Positions 35,179-43,590 of a stretch of DNA of 64,000 bases are shown here, in pieces; position 1 is the stretch's first letter, and the number at the start of each line of letters is the position of its first letter. The notes below the pieces were generated by a model. The model saw only the letters and a program-made list of their open reading frames with translations, was not told the DNA's origin and did not search any database. This stretch comes from DASWOJ01 sp964250755. Lineage in GTDB: Bacteria; Pseudomonadota; Alphaproteobacteria; Acetobacterales; Acetobacteraceae. Location: the NCBI GenBank assembly GCA_964250755.1, contig CAXUHB010000018.1, forward strand, positions 8,625 through 72,624, written 5' to 3'. The translations under genes were made by a program, and so were the position numbers.

Positions 35179-38145
35179 TCAGGCACCGAACAGCCGGGTC
35201 AGCGACGCCTTGAACACCGCCGGCCCAAAGGCAGCGGCACGGCTGCGGGCCTGGGCGCCCATGGCGTCCAGCTCCGCGCGCGGCAGCTTCAGCGCCTTGG
35301 CCGTGAGGTCGCGCAGGTCCGCCCGGCCGCGGGCCAGGAAGCCGCTGCGCCCGTCCTCGACCAGGTCGCCCGGGCCGCCGTGACGCAGCACCACCGGGAC
35401 GGCCCCGGCGCTCATGGCCTCTATGATCGTGATGCCGAAGTGCTCGAACCGCTCGGGGCGGCTCGACACGTCGTCGTTGATGCCGGTGGCGTGCCAGTAG
35501 ATGTCCGCCTGCAAGTACAGGCGGGCCAGCACATCCGGTCCACCGTTCACATGGAAATGGACGGGCAGCCCGCGCGCCGTCCGCTGCAGGTCGGCGAAGT
35601 GGCCGCGCGCCACGGCCTCCCCGCCCAGCGCGCCGGCCAGGTGCAGCTCCAGCGGCTCCGGCGACGCGGCCAGCAGTTCCTTGAACACCTCGATCATCAC
35701 GTCCTGGCGCTTGCAGTGGCCGCTGGGATGGAAGCGCCCGACGTTCAGGATGCGCCGCGGGCCGCCCGGCGCGGCCCGCGGCCCCGCGACCGGCGGGACG
35801 GACGGCGCGACCACGATGGCCGCCGGCCGGCCCAGGGCGAGCAGCCCGGCTGCGCGCTCATACGCCGCCTGCACGAAGGGCGAATAGACCAGCACGCCGT
35901 CGTAGCCCTCGATGTTCTGCCAGTCGCGCACGTAGTGGTGGGGGGTCATCGGGAAAGGGAACTGGCAGACGTAGAAGTTCCTGCGGCCCAGGGGCGGGGC
36001 ATAGGGCAGCACCTCGTTGCCGATGCTGATGAAGACATCGGCCCGCGGCTGCACCCCGGCGTCCTGCCAACGGACAGGGCGCACATGGTCCAGGTGCAAG
36101 CCCAGCTCCCGTCCCATCGTCAGGATGCGGGCGCGGCTGGTGTGCTGCGGGGTGTACAGGATGCAGTCGTACTCGTCCCGGAACTCGTGCGCAAACGACA
36201 GCAGGTAGCGCTCGCCGCCGCCGGGGGTGATGGGGAACGGGGTGAACAGGGCCAGCAACGGGCGTGGTGCCACCAGTCGGGACGCTGGCGGTGCGGGCAG
36301 CAGCGCGGGGGCAGCGGCGCGGTCGCGCCCGTCCAGGTAGTTGCCCCAGCGTTGGACGAACTTGATCCGGTTGGCGCCCACGACGCTGCCGAGCTGCAGG
36401 TTCAGGCCCGCGTCGTCGGAGGTGGTATTCTCCAGGTGGCACACCCGGGACAGCGGCTCGTACAGCACCCTGAACCCGGCCAGCCCGACCTTGAGGCACA
36501 GGTCCGCGTCCTCGTAATAGGCAGGATCCCAGATCAGGTCGAAGCCGAGCACGTAGGCGAACAGCTCGGCCCGCACCGCCAGCGCCGCGGCGGAAATGTA
36601 GTCCACGTCCCGGCGCACGAGGTAGCGGGGATGCACCTCCGACAGGCCCCGGCCGTTCTGGTGGACGTGGCCGTCCGGGTTCACGCTCGCGCCGGCCTCC
36701 TGCAGCCGCCCGTCGGGATAGACGAACATCGGGCCGGCGGCGCCCACGTCGTCCTCCGCCAGCGCCGCGAGCAAGGGCGGCAGCCAGCCCGGCGTCACGA
36801 AGGCGTCGTTGTTCAGGAACACCAGCGTCCCGCCCCGCGCGTGCTCCGCGCCGACGTTGTTGGCCTCGCCGAAGCCCAGGTTGACGCCGCTGCGGACGAT
36901 GCGGTGGTGCCGGGCGAAGTCGGCCAGCAGCTTGAAGTGCTCCGGCGCGCTGCCGTTGTCCACGACGATCACCTCGACCCCCGTCATGTCCGTGTGGCGC
37001 TGCAGCACGAACAGGCACTGCAGCGTCATCACCGGCTTGGACAGGTTGGGGATGATGACCGTGGTGCGGACGGGATCGGACTCCGCCCGGCTGGGTGCGG
37101 CCAGGGCGACGAGCATGGCCGTCAGCGGCTCCGCCGCCGGACCGAGGCCGGCGAGGCTGGACAGCAGCGCCGGGACGATCTCGCGGTGCGGGCGCCGCCC
37201 CTCCTTCCAGCCGAAGCGGAGATAGTGGCCGAGCGGGCTGAACCCTGCCTCGATCAGGCCGGGGCACTGCTCCAGGTAGTAGGCGGTGTCGAACAGGCGC
37301 GTGGCCTCCACCCTGTCCGCTCCGCGGCGCCACGAATAATGCAGCAAGGGGTGTATGCCGGCCTCGCTGCATTCGGCGCTCAGGCGGTTGTAGCCCCGCA
37401 CGTCCAGCAGCGGGTGCACCTCCGCCAGCTCGCTCGCGCCGTGCAGCGCGAAGTCGGTCAGCGGGTCGCCGTCCAGGGGCCGGTGGAGGGAGCGCACGTA
37501 GTAGTGGGTGGAGAACAGGGGGCTGGGGTCCAGCCCCAGCCTCCAGCCGGTGCTCCGGTAGTGGTCCAGCGCGTCCGCCCCCCCGGCGGCCGCGTCGTCA
37601 AGCTGCTCGAAGTAGAACTCGCGGTCCACGAGGTGTCCCAGCTTCAGCGCGGTGCGGAGCGCCGGGTCCGCCAGGTCGAGCGTCCGCCGGCCTGCCGCGG
37701 CAGCGCCCTGGCCCCGCAACGCCGCGAGCTCGCGCAGCGGCTCGGTCCAGCCAGGCTCCAGGATGACCGCCTCGTGATAGGCCGCCGCCGCGTCTGAGAG
37801 GCGTCCGGCAACCTTGCAGAAGTGGCCGATCTGCAGCTTGAGGTCGGCGTCGTAGGGCATCAGCGCCTCGGCAGCGAGGTAGTGCTCCTCGGCCGTGCGG
37901 AGGTCGCCGCACTCCTTGTGCATGTGGCCGCACTGGACGTGGATCGGGCCGGAAGGCTGCAGGTCCAGCACCGCCTGGTACAAGGCCGCCGCAGCGCGGT
38001 AATCCCTGGCATCCCGCTTGGCGTCGGCCTCCCGCTGAAGCTGCCGGGGCCGGTCGTGGACGGGACGGTCCCGGACCTTTCCGCCTGACAATGCAGCCCC
38101 GATGATGGTACCGACGCCCATCCGCTTCCTGCCCGCCACGCGCAC
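35179..38145 (-). CDS. Giant bifunctional glycosyltransferase with TPR-like start, GT2 and GT4 domains
   Basis: 988 residues. A TPR-like segment (about 35-150; YRAAAALYQAVLDLQPSGPIHV, AAAAYHEAVILEPGWTEPL) precedes several modules of the type YY...HPLLHY...GWKEGRRPHR (about 185-330). A GT2 domain follows (VRTTVIIPNLSKPVMTLQ, VVDNGSAPEHFKLL, FLNNDAFVTPGW, EDADLCLK), then a GT4 domain (NVGRFHPSGHCKRQDVMIEVF, FEHFGITIIEAMSAGAVPVV with its E-x7-E pair). No membrane helices. It may add two sugars to a surface polysaccharide. A nearby in-frame ATG at 38121 is an alternative start. Confidence 0.88.
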   Translation of the reverse strand: MRVAGRKRMGVGTIIGAALSGGKVRDRPVHDRPRQLQREADAKRDARDYRAAAALYQAVLDLQPSGPIHVQCGHMHKECGDLRTAEEHYLAAEALMPYDADLKLQIGHFCKVAGRLSDAAAAYHEAVILEPGWTEPLRELAALRGQGAAAAGRRTLDLADPALRTALKLGHLVDREFYFEQLDDAAAGGADALDHYRSTGWRLGLDPSPLFSTHYYVRSLHRPLDGDPLTDFALHGASELAEVHPLLDVRGYNRLSAECSEAGIHPLLHYSWRRGADRVEATRLFDTAYYLEQCPGLIEAGFSPLGHYLRFGWKEGRRPHREIVPALLSSLAGLGPAAEPLTAMLVALAAPSRAESDPVRTTVIIPNLSKPVMTLQCLFVLQRHTDMTGVEVIVVDNGSAPEHFKLLADFARHHRIVRSGVNLGFGEANNVGAEHARGGTLVFLNNDAFVTPGWLPPLLAALAEDDVGAAGPMFVYPDGRLQEAGASVNPDGHVHQNGRGLSEVHPRYLVRRDVDYISAAALAVRAELFAYVLGFDLIWDPAYYEDADLCLKVGLAGFRVLYEPLSRVCHLENTTSDDAGLNLQLGSVVGANRIKFVQRWGNYLDGRDRAAAPALLPAPPASRLVAPRPLLALFTPFPITPGGGERYLLSFAHEFRDEYDCILYTPQHTSRARILTMGRELGLHLDHVRPVRWQDAGVQPRADVFISIGNEVLPYAPPLGRRNFYVCQFPFPMTPHHYVRDWQNIEGYDGVLVYSPFVQAAYERAAGLLALGRPAAIVVAPSVPPVAGPRAAPGGPRRILNVGRFHPSGHCKRQDVMIEVFKELLAASPEPLELHLAGALGGEAVARGHFADLQRTARGLPVHFHVNGGPDVLARLYLQADIYWHATGINDDVSSRPERFEHFGITIIEAMSAGAVPVVLRHGGPGDLVEDGRSGFLARGRADLRDLTAKALKLPRAELDAMGAQARSRAAAFGPAVFKASLTRLFGA

Positions 38146-38346
38146 TCTCCCGCCATCTCAGCCCGGCCCAGCCATAACCAACGCCAATGGGGCATCGTGT
38201 CAACCGAAGGAGACCAAGGCGAGCGCAACCCGGGCCAGGCAGCCTGGGCCAGGGCAACCAGGCAAGGTCAACCGGGAGCCTGCAGCGGTGGGCGCATGCC
38301 GCAGCGCCCATCGCCGCGCGGCGGCAATGGGGCGGCGCCGGGTGCT

Positions 38347-38377
38347 GTGGCGGTGGCGGTGGCGGTGGCGGTGGCGG
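38347..38377. repeat. Hexanucleotide tandem repeat (GTGGCG)n
   Basis: About five copies of GTGGCG just downstream of the beta-carbonic anhydrase stop codon (minus strand) and upstream of the 988-residue glycosyltransferase gene. Slippage here could alter copy number. Confidence 0.85.
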
Positions 38378-38384
38378 GACCGTC

Positions 38385-39137
38385 CTACACGTCCTCCATC
38401 CAGGTCACGTCCCCCTCTGCCAGCCCGTAGCGGGCCGCAACGATCTTGACTCTGCCGGCACCCAGCGCGCCACCGATCACCTGGCTCTGCGTCTTCAGCC
38501 GCCCCGCGACCCGGCGGGCGTTGGCGCGCACCGCGTTGTCCAGCAGGCTGCCGCCCTGGTTCCGCACGCTCAGCACCGCGGGCACGATGGGCTGCACCAT
38601 CTCCCCGATCACGCCGGGGAAGGTTGCGTCATGCTCCACCACGTCCACCGCCGCCGCCACCGCGCCGCAGTTCTCATGGCCCAGCACGACGATCAGCGGC
38701 ACGCCCAGCACGCCGACGCCGTACTCGACGCTGCCCAGCGCCGCAACGTCCACCGTGTTGCCGGCATTGCGGACGATGAACAGCTCGCCCAGGTCGCGCC
38801 CGAACAGCACCTCCGGCGGAACCCGGCTGTCGGAGCAGCCGACCAGCACGCAGAACGGCGCCTGTCCCCGCGCCAGCTCGATCCGGCGGTCATGGCGGTT
38901 GGTGGCCTGGTAGGGCGGGATGGCTGGCCTGTCCGCCTGGAACGCGGCGTTGCCGTCCTTGAGCCGTTGCAGCGCCTGCTCCCCCGTCAGCGTGGTGCGC
39001 GGCACCGGGTCGGCGGCGCGGGCGCCCTTGGGCCAGGACGCCAGCAGCCCCGCAGCCAGCATGGCGCCCGACAGCGCGCCGCGCCGGGACAGGACGTTCC
39101 GCTGGGATGGGCTGGCGCAGCAAAGGCAATGCATCAT
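38385..39137 (-). CDS. Tat-exported beta-carbonic anhydrase
   Basis: 250 residues from the ATG at 39137. A twin-arginine-like signal (LSRRGALSGAMLAAGLLASWPKGARA) sends it to the periplasm, unusual for beta-class enzymes but known in proteobacteria. The zinc-binding motif CSDSR has Cys101 and Asp103-Arg105 as the catalytic dyad; His154 and Cys157 (GHENCGAV) complete the ligand set. It interconverts CO2 and bicarbonate. It lies upstream of the 988-residue glycosyltransferase gene and divergent from manC. Confidence 0.9.
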   Translation of the reverse strand: MMHCLCCASPSQRNVLSRRGALSGAMLAAGLLASWPKGARAADPVPRTTLTGEQALQRLKDGNAAFQADRPAIPPYQATNRHDRRIELARGQAPFCVLVGCSDSRVPPEVLFGRDLGELFIVRNAGNTVDVAALGSVEYGVGVLGVPLIVVLGHENCGAVAAAVDVVEHDATFPGVIGEMVQPIVPAVLSVRNQGGSLLDNAVRANARRVAGRLKTQSQVIGGALGAGRVKIVAARYGLAEGDVTWMEDV

Positions 39138-39379
39138 GCAAGGCGTCCTGACCGCATCGGGCGGATGATCCGGCCCGGCAACGTCGCGTCCCACATATTC
39201 GGACCGGGATCAACCAGCCGCGGACGAAGGCAGCCCGTGCCCGCTTGGGCACGCGGCGCGGCGCGGTGCCGGCCAAACCACCCGCCTGCCTGGACACCCT
39301 GCGCCCCGCGCACCTATACCCGGCCCGCACCAGCCACCCCCAAGGCCATCCCCCCGGCCGCTCCGGCCCAAAGGACGCG

Positions 39380-40810
39380 ATGACACCTCCCCTCTCCGCC
39401 ATCGTTCCCGTCATCCTCTCCGGCGGCACCGGCAGCCGCCTGTGGCCGGTGTCGCGTGAAAGCTTCCCCAAGCAGCTCTGGCCGCTCGTCTCCGACCGCA
39501 CCATGCTGCAGGAGTGCGCCCTGCGCGGGGTCGGCCCCGGCTTCGCCCCGCCCGTCGTCGTCTGCAACCAGGAGCATCGCTTCCTGATCGCCGAGCAGTT
39601 GCGCGCCGCCGGCATCGAGGGCGCGCAGATCGTGCTGGAGCCGGTGGGCCGCAACTCCGCCCCCGCCATTGCCGCGGCCGCCCTGCTGGTGTCGGACACC
39701 AATCCGGACGCCGTGCTGTGGATGATGGCCGCCGACGCCGCCATCCAGCGCACCGACGCCCTGCACGACGCTCTCCAGCTTGCCGCCGCCGCCGCCAGGC
39801 AGGGCCGCATCGTCACCTTCGGGATGCAGCCGCACCGGGCGGAAACCGCCTACGGCTACCTCGAAGTCGGCCCGGCCCTGCCCGATGCCCCCGGCGTCCA
39901 CGCCCTGACCCGCTTTGTGGAGAAGCCCGACGCCGCCACCGCCCAGGCCCTGGTGTCCGGCGGCGGGCACCTGTGGAACAGCGGCATGTTCGTCTTCACC
40001 GCCGCCACCCTGCTGGCCGAGATGGAGCGCTGCGCCCCGGACGTGCTGGCCGCCGTCCGCCGGGCGGTGGAGGGCCGCACGCGCGACCTCGACTTCATAC
40101 GCCTGGACGCCGCCGCCTTCGCCGCCTGCCCCGACATCAGCCTGGACTATGCCGTCGCCGAGCGGACGACGCTCGCCGCCGTGATCCCCGCCGACCTCGG
40201 CTGGTCCGACGTGGGAAGCTGGGACGCGCTGTGGGAGCAGTCGCCCAAGGACGCCGCCGGCAACGCCACCGTGGGCGACGTGCTGCTGGAAGGGTCGGAG
40301 AACTGCTACGCCCGCAGCGACGGCATCCTCACCGCCGTGGTCGGCCTGCAGGACGCCATCGTGGTCGTGACCGAGGACGCGGTGCTGGCCATGCACCGGG
40401 ACCGCGCCCAGGACGTGAAGAAGGTTGTGACCCGGCTCCGCGCCGCCGGGCGGCACGAGGCCGTGGCCCACAACCGCATGTACCGCCCCTGGGGATTCTA
40501 CGAGAGCCTGATCCAGGGCGACCGGTTCCAGGTGAAGCGCATCGTCGTCAAGCCCGGCGAGAAGCTGTCCCTGCAGCGCCACCACCACCGGGCGGAGCAC
40601 TGGGTCGTGGTCAACGGCGTCGCCCTGGTCACGCGCGACGCCGAGGAGCTGCTGGTCCGCGAGAACGAGAGCATCTACCTGCCCCAAGGCTGCACCCACC
40701 GCCTGGCCAATCCCGGACGCATCCCGCTGACGCTGATCGAGGTGCAGGCCGGCAGCTACCTCGGCGAGGACGACATCGTCCGGATCGAGGACACGTACGG
40801 CCGCGCTTGA
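39380..40810 (+). CDS. manC: Mannose-1-phosphate guanylyltransferase / mannose-6-phosphate isomerase
   Basis: 476 residues, the bifunctional type II enzyme. N-domain: VILSGGTGSRLWPVSRESFPKQ (pyrophosphorylase signature), VVCNQEHRFLIAEQ and FVEKPDAATA. C-terminal cupin (PMI): RPWGFYESLIQG, VKRIVVKPGEKLSLQRHHHRAEHWVVV and NESIYLPQGCTHRLANPG. It makes GDP-mannose, the substrate of gmd downstream. The usual PADHVI is changed to MAADAAI. AAGGA precedes the ATG by 4 bp. It is separated from gmd by a family A repeat. Confidence 0.95.
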   Translation: MTPPLSAIVPVILSGGTGSRLWPVSRESFPKQLWPLVSDRTMLQECALRGVGPGFAPPVVVCNQEHRFLIAEQLRAAGIEGAQIVLEPVGRNSAPAIAAAALLVSDTNPDAVLWMMAADAAIQRTDALHDALQLAAAAARQGRIVTFGMQPHRAETAYGYLEVGPALPDAPGVHALTRFVEKPDAATAQALVSGGGHLWNSGMFVFTAATLLAEMERCAPDVLAAVRRAVEGRTRDLDFIRLDAAAFAACPDISLDYAVAERTTLAAVIPADLGWSDVGSWDALWEQSPKDAAGNATVGDVLLEGSENCYARSDGILTAVVGLQDAIVVVTEDAVLAMHRDRAQDVKKVVTRLRAAGRHEAVAHNRMYRPWGFYESLIQGDRFQVKRIVVKPGEKLSLQRHHHRAEHWVVVNGVALVTRDAEELLVRENESIYLPQGCTHRLANPGRIPLTLIEVQAGSYLGEDDIVRIEDTYGRA

Positions 40811-40853
40811 GCCGTCCGGGCCAACCATGACGCGAACCCATCCGTCGGACGCC

Positions 40854-40949
40854 GTCACTGCGGGCCGCTTGCGGCGCGGCAGTCCAGGGGCCACAAGCGC
40901 GGCTCTGGCCGCCCCTGGACTGCCGCGTCGCTGCGCCCCCCGCAATGAC
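40854..40949. repeat. Dispersed palindromic repeat, family A, copy 3
   Basis: 96 bp between manC and gmd: GTCACTGCGGGCCGC...GGCAGTCCAGG, then the mirror CTGGACTGCCGCGTCGCTGCG...CCGCAATGAC. It carries several compensatory T-to-C changes relative to the other copies. Confidence 0.9.
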
Positions 40950-41014
40950 GGAGGCGGCAGGACCAGCCAGTCCTGACGGCCACTGGCACCTACCCAGCAG
41001 GATTCACACGCCCC

Positions 41015-41998
41015 ATGCCCACCGCACTCATCACCGGCGTCACCGGACAGGACGGCGCCTACCTCACGCAGCTCCTGCTCGACCGCGGCTACAAGGTGGT
41101 CGGGCTGATGCGCCGCTCCGCCAGCTCCGACGTGATCGGGGAGCGGCTGCGCTGGCTGGGCGTGCTGGACCACGTGCAGCTCGTGGACGGCAACCTGACC
41201 GACCTCAGCAGTCTGATCCGCGTCATCCAGGACCACAAGCCCGACGAGATCTACAACCTCGCCGCCCAGAGCTTCGTCGCCGCGTCCTGGCAGCAGCCGC
41301 TGCTGACCGGCACTGTCACCGCCCTTGGCGTCGGCAACATCCTGGAGGCCGTGCGGATTGCCCGGCCCGAGGCGCGGTTCTACCAGGCATCCTCGTCCGA
41401 GATGTTCGGCCTGATCCAGGACCCGATGCAGAGCGAGCGCACGCCGTTCTACCCCCGCAGCCCCTACGGCGTGGCCAAGCTGTACGGCCACTGGATGACG
41501 GTGAACTACCGGGAGAGCTTCGGCCTGCACGCCAGCAGCGGCATCCTCTTCAACCACGAGTCCCCGCTGCGCGGCATCGAGTTCGTGACCCGCAAGGTCA
41601 CGGACGGCGTGGCCCGCATCAAGCTCGGCCTGGCCAAGGAGCTGCCGCTGGGCAACCTGGACGCCAAGCGCGACTGGGGCCACGCGCGGGACTACGTGCG
41701 CGCCATGCACCTGATGCTGCAGCAGGACCAGGCCGACGACTACGTGATCGCCACCGGCCAGACCACCAGCATACGCGACCTCTGCCGCAGCGCCTTCAGC
41801 CACGTGGGCCTGAACTTCGAGGACCACGTGCGCACCGACCCGCGCTTCATGCGCCCGGCCGAGGTGGACGTGCTGCTCGGCGACGCCAGCAAGGCCCGGC
41901 AGCAGCTCGGCTGGTCCCCGGAAGTCACCCTGGAGGAGATGGTCGGCGAGATGGTGGACGCCGACCTGGCCCGGCACCGCGCCCGCATGGCGCGGTAG
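41015..41998 (+). CDS. gmd: GDP-mannose 4,6-dehydratase
   Basis: 327 residues, complete SDR. It converts GDP-mannose to GDP-4-keto-6-deoxy-mannose. Features: NADP motif TGVTGQDGAYL, YNLAAQSFVAASW, the active-site Ser in YQASSSEMFG, the YGVAK Tyr-Lys pair and the FNHESPLRG substrate segment. Its product feeds the next gene, which starts within the last codon (TAGTG overlap). Confidence 0.97.
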   Translation: MPTALITGVTGQDGAYLTQLLLDRGYKVVGLMRRSASSDVIGERLRWLGVLDHVQLVDGNLTDLSSLIRVIQDHKPDEIYNLAAQSFVAASWQQPLLTGTVTALGVGNILEAVRIARPEARFYQASSSEMFGLIQDPMQSERTPFYPRSPYGVAKLYGHWMTVNYRESFGLHASSGILFNHESPLRGIEFVTRKVTDGVARIKLGLAKELPLGNLDAKRDWGHARDYVRAMHLMLQQDQADDYVIATGQTTSIRDLCRSAFSHVGLNFEDHVRTDPRFMRPAEVDVLLGDASKARQQLGWSPEVTLEEMVGEMVDADLARHRARMAR

Positions 41999-42942
41999 TG
42001 GCGCCGCCGCGCCGCATCCTGGTCACGGGCGCCGCCGGCTTCGTCGGCCGGCACCTGATGCCGGCCCTGGCGGGCGCCTTCCCGGATGCGGTGCTGGACA
42101 CCGCGCCGTTCGACATCACGGACGCTGCCGCAGTGGGCGCCGCCATCGCCGCCGCGCCACCCGACGCGCTGGTCCACCTGGCAGCCATCGCCGCCATCCC
42201 TGCCGCACGCCAGGATCCGGACCGGGCCTGGCGGGTCAACCTGGGGGGGACGCTGAACCTGGCACGCGCCGTGCTGGCCCACGCGCCGCACTGCACGATG
42301 GTGTTCAGCAGCAGCGCCGACATATACGGCGCCAGCTTCCGCGCCGGGCATCACCTGACGGAGGACGCGCTGCCCGCGCCGCTGAACACCTACGCCGCCA
42401 CCAAGGCCGCCGCCGACCTGGCGCTGGGAGCCATGGCGGCGTCCGACGGCCTGCGCGTGGTGCGGGTCCGCGCCTTCAACCACACCGGTCCCGGCCAATC
42501 CCACCAGTTCGTGGTGGCGGCCTTCGCCGAGCAGGTGGCCCGCATCGCCGCCGGACTGCAGCCGCCGGTGCTGCAGGTGGGCGACCTGTCGCCCCATCGG
42601 GACTTCCTGGACGTGCGCGACGTGTGCGCCGCCTACGCCGCCTGCGTGCGGATGCGGGACGACCTGCCGCCGGGCGCCGTGCTGAACGTGGCGGGCGGCC
42701 AGCCGCGCCGGGTGGGCGACGTGCTGCAAAGCCTGCTGGACGCCGCGGGCGTCCGGGCCGAGGCGCAGACGGACGCCGCGCGCCTGCGCCCCTCCGACAT
42801 TCCGGTGGCCGCCGGCGACGCCGCCCTGGCCCGGCGCCTGCTGGGCTGGGCGCCTGCCATTCCCTGGACCCGGACCATCGCCGACGTGCTGGCCGACTGG
42901 CGCAGCCGCGTGCAGCCCACCCTCATCAAGGACCCGCCATGA
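41998..42942 (+). CDS. rmd: GDP-6-deoxy-4-keto-mannose reductase (Rmd-like)
   Basis: 314 residues from a GTG that overlaps the gmd stop by 1 bp. SDR with the NADP motif VTGAAGFVGRHLM, HLAAIAAIPAARQDPDRAW, Ser and Tyr-Lys in FSSSADIYG and YAATKAAADLA, and FNHTGPGQSHQFVV. Together with gmd it should give GDP-D-rhamnose, a sugar of bacterial O-antigens and exopolysaccharide, although a GDP-deoxy-talose or fucose product is not excluded. The stop overlaps the next ATG (ATGA). Confidence 0.88.
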   Translation: MAPPRRILVTGAAGFVGRHLMPALAGAFPDAVLDTAPFDITDAAAVGAAIAAAPPDALVHLAAIAAIPAARQDPDRAWRVNLGGTLNLARAVLAHAPHCTMVFSSSADIYGASFRAGHHLTEDALPAPLNTYAATKAAADLALGAMAASDGLRVVRVRAFNHTGPGQSHQFVVAAFAEQVARIAAGLQPPVLQVGDLSPHRDFLDVRDVCAAYAACVRMRDDLPPGAVLNVAGGQPRRVGDVLQSLLDAAGVRAEAQTDAARLRPSDIPVAAGDAALARRLLGWAPAIPWTRTIADVLADWRSRVQPTLIKDPP

Positions 42943-43367
42943 CCCTGACCCTCGCCCAGGCCCAGACGATCCTGTCCGCCGCCTTGCAGGAGGCCCGGCG
43001 CATGGACCTGAAGCCGCTGGTCGTCACCGTGCTGGATGCCCGCGGCGCCCCCAAGGCGCTGGCCGCCGAGGACGGCACGAGCCTGAAGCGGGCCGAGATC
43101 GCCCATGGCAAGGCGCACGGCGCGCTGGCGTTGGGCATGGGGTCGCGCGCCCTCGCCAAGCGGGCCGCCGCGGACCCTACCTTCGTCGCCGCCGTCACCC
43201 ACACCTCCGGCGGCGCCCTGGTTCCCGTGCCTGGCGGCGTGCTGCTGCGCGACGCCGAGGGCGCGCTGCTGGGCGCCGTCGGCATCAGCGGCGACACCAG
43301 CGACAACGACGAGGCGACGGCCCTGGCCGGCATCGCCGCTGCAGGGCTGCTCGGCGACCCCGGCTGA
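42939..43367 (+). CDS. GlcG/HbpS family haem-binding-like protein
   Basis: 142 residues. Family segments LTLAQAQTILSAALQEARR, LVVTVLDARGAPKALAAEDGT, GKAHGALALGMGSRALAKRAA and GGVLLRDAEGALLGAVGISGDTSDNDEATA match the GlcG/HbpS (DUF336) fold, seen next to glycolate and diol-utilisation genes and in haem-binding HbpS. Here it is coupled to rmd by an ATGA overlap but has no obvious glycan role. Confidence 0.88.
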   Translation: MTLTLAQAQTILSAALQEARRMDLKPLVVTVLDARGAPKALAAEDGTSLKRAEIAHGKAHGALALGMGSRALAKRAAADPTFVAAVTHTSGGALVPVPGGVLLRDAEGALLGAVGISGDTSDNDEATALAGIAAAGLLGDPG

Positions 43368-43590
43368 CCCACGGCGGGAGGCGCCCGTCGCGGCCGGCGA
43401 ACCCGGGCCGTCGGGTCAAGCCTCCGCCTGCTCCGTCGTCGGGTCGGCCACGCCCGCGTCGCCCGTGGTGCTTTCGGCCGCCGCTGCCGCCGCACCTGCC
43501 CGGTGCGGGCGCCGCCGGGTGCTTGCCTTCTCCCTCCCATACCAGCCTTGGCCCGCGTTGCGGCGCGGGTGACAAGCCGCGCAAGCCTGC

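Noticed and set aside
35017..37797. 926-residue open frame on the plus strand opposite the 988-residue glycosyltransferase
   Set aside because: High GC content keeps antisense frames open; the translation is rich in His, Gln, Arg and Gly without any family motif, while the minus strand carries clear GT2 and GT4 domains.
38347..38377. Tandem GTGGCG units considered as part of a CRISPR or coding repeat
   Set aside because: Simple hexanucleotide repeat with no spacers, lying between two genes.
39314..41977. 887-residue minus-strand open frame opposite manC and gmd
   Set aside because: Antisense shadow; both plus-strand genes are unmistakable.
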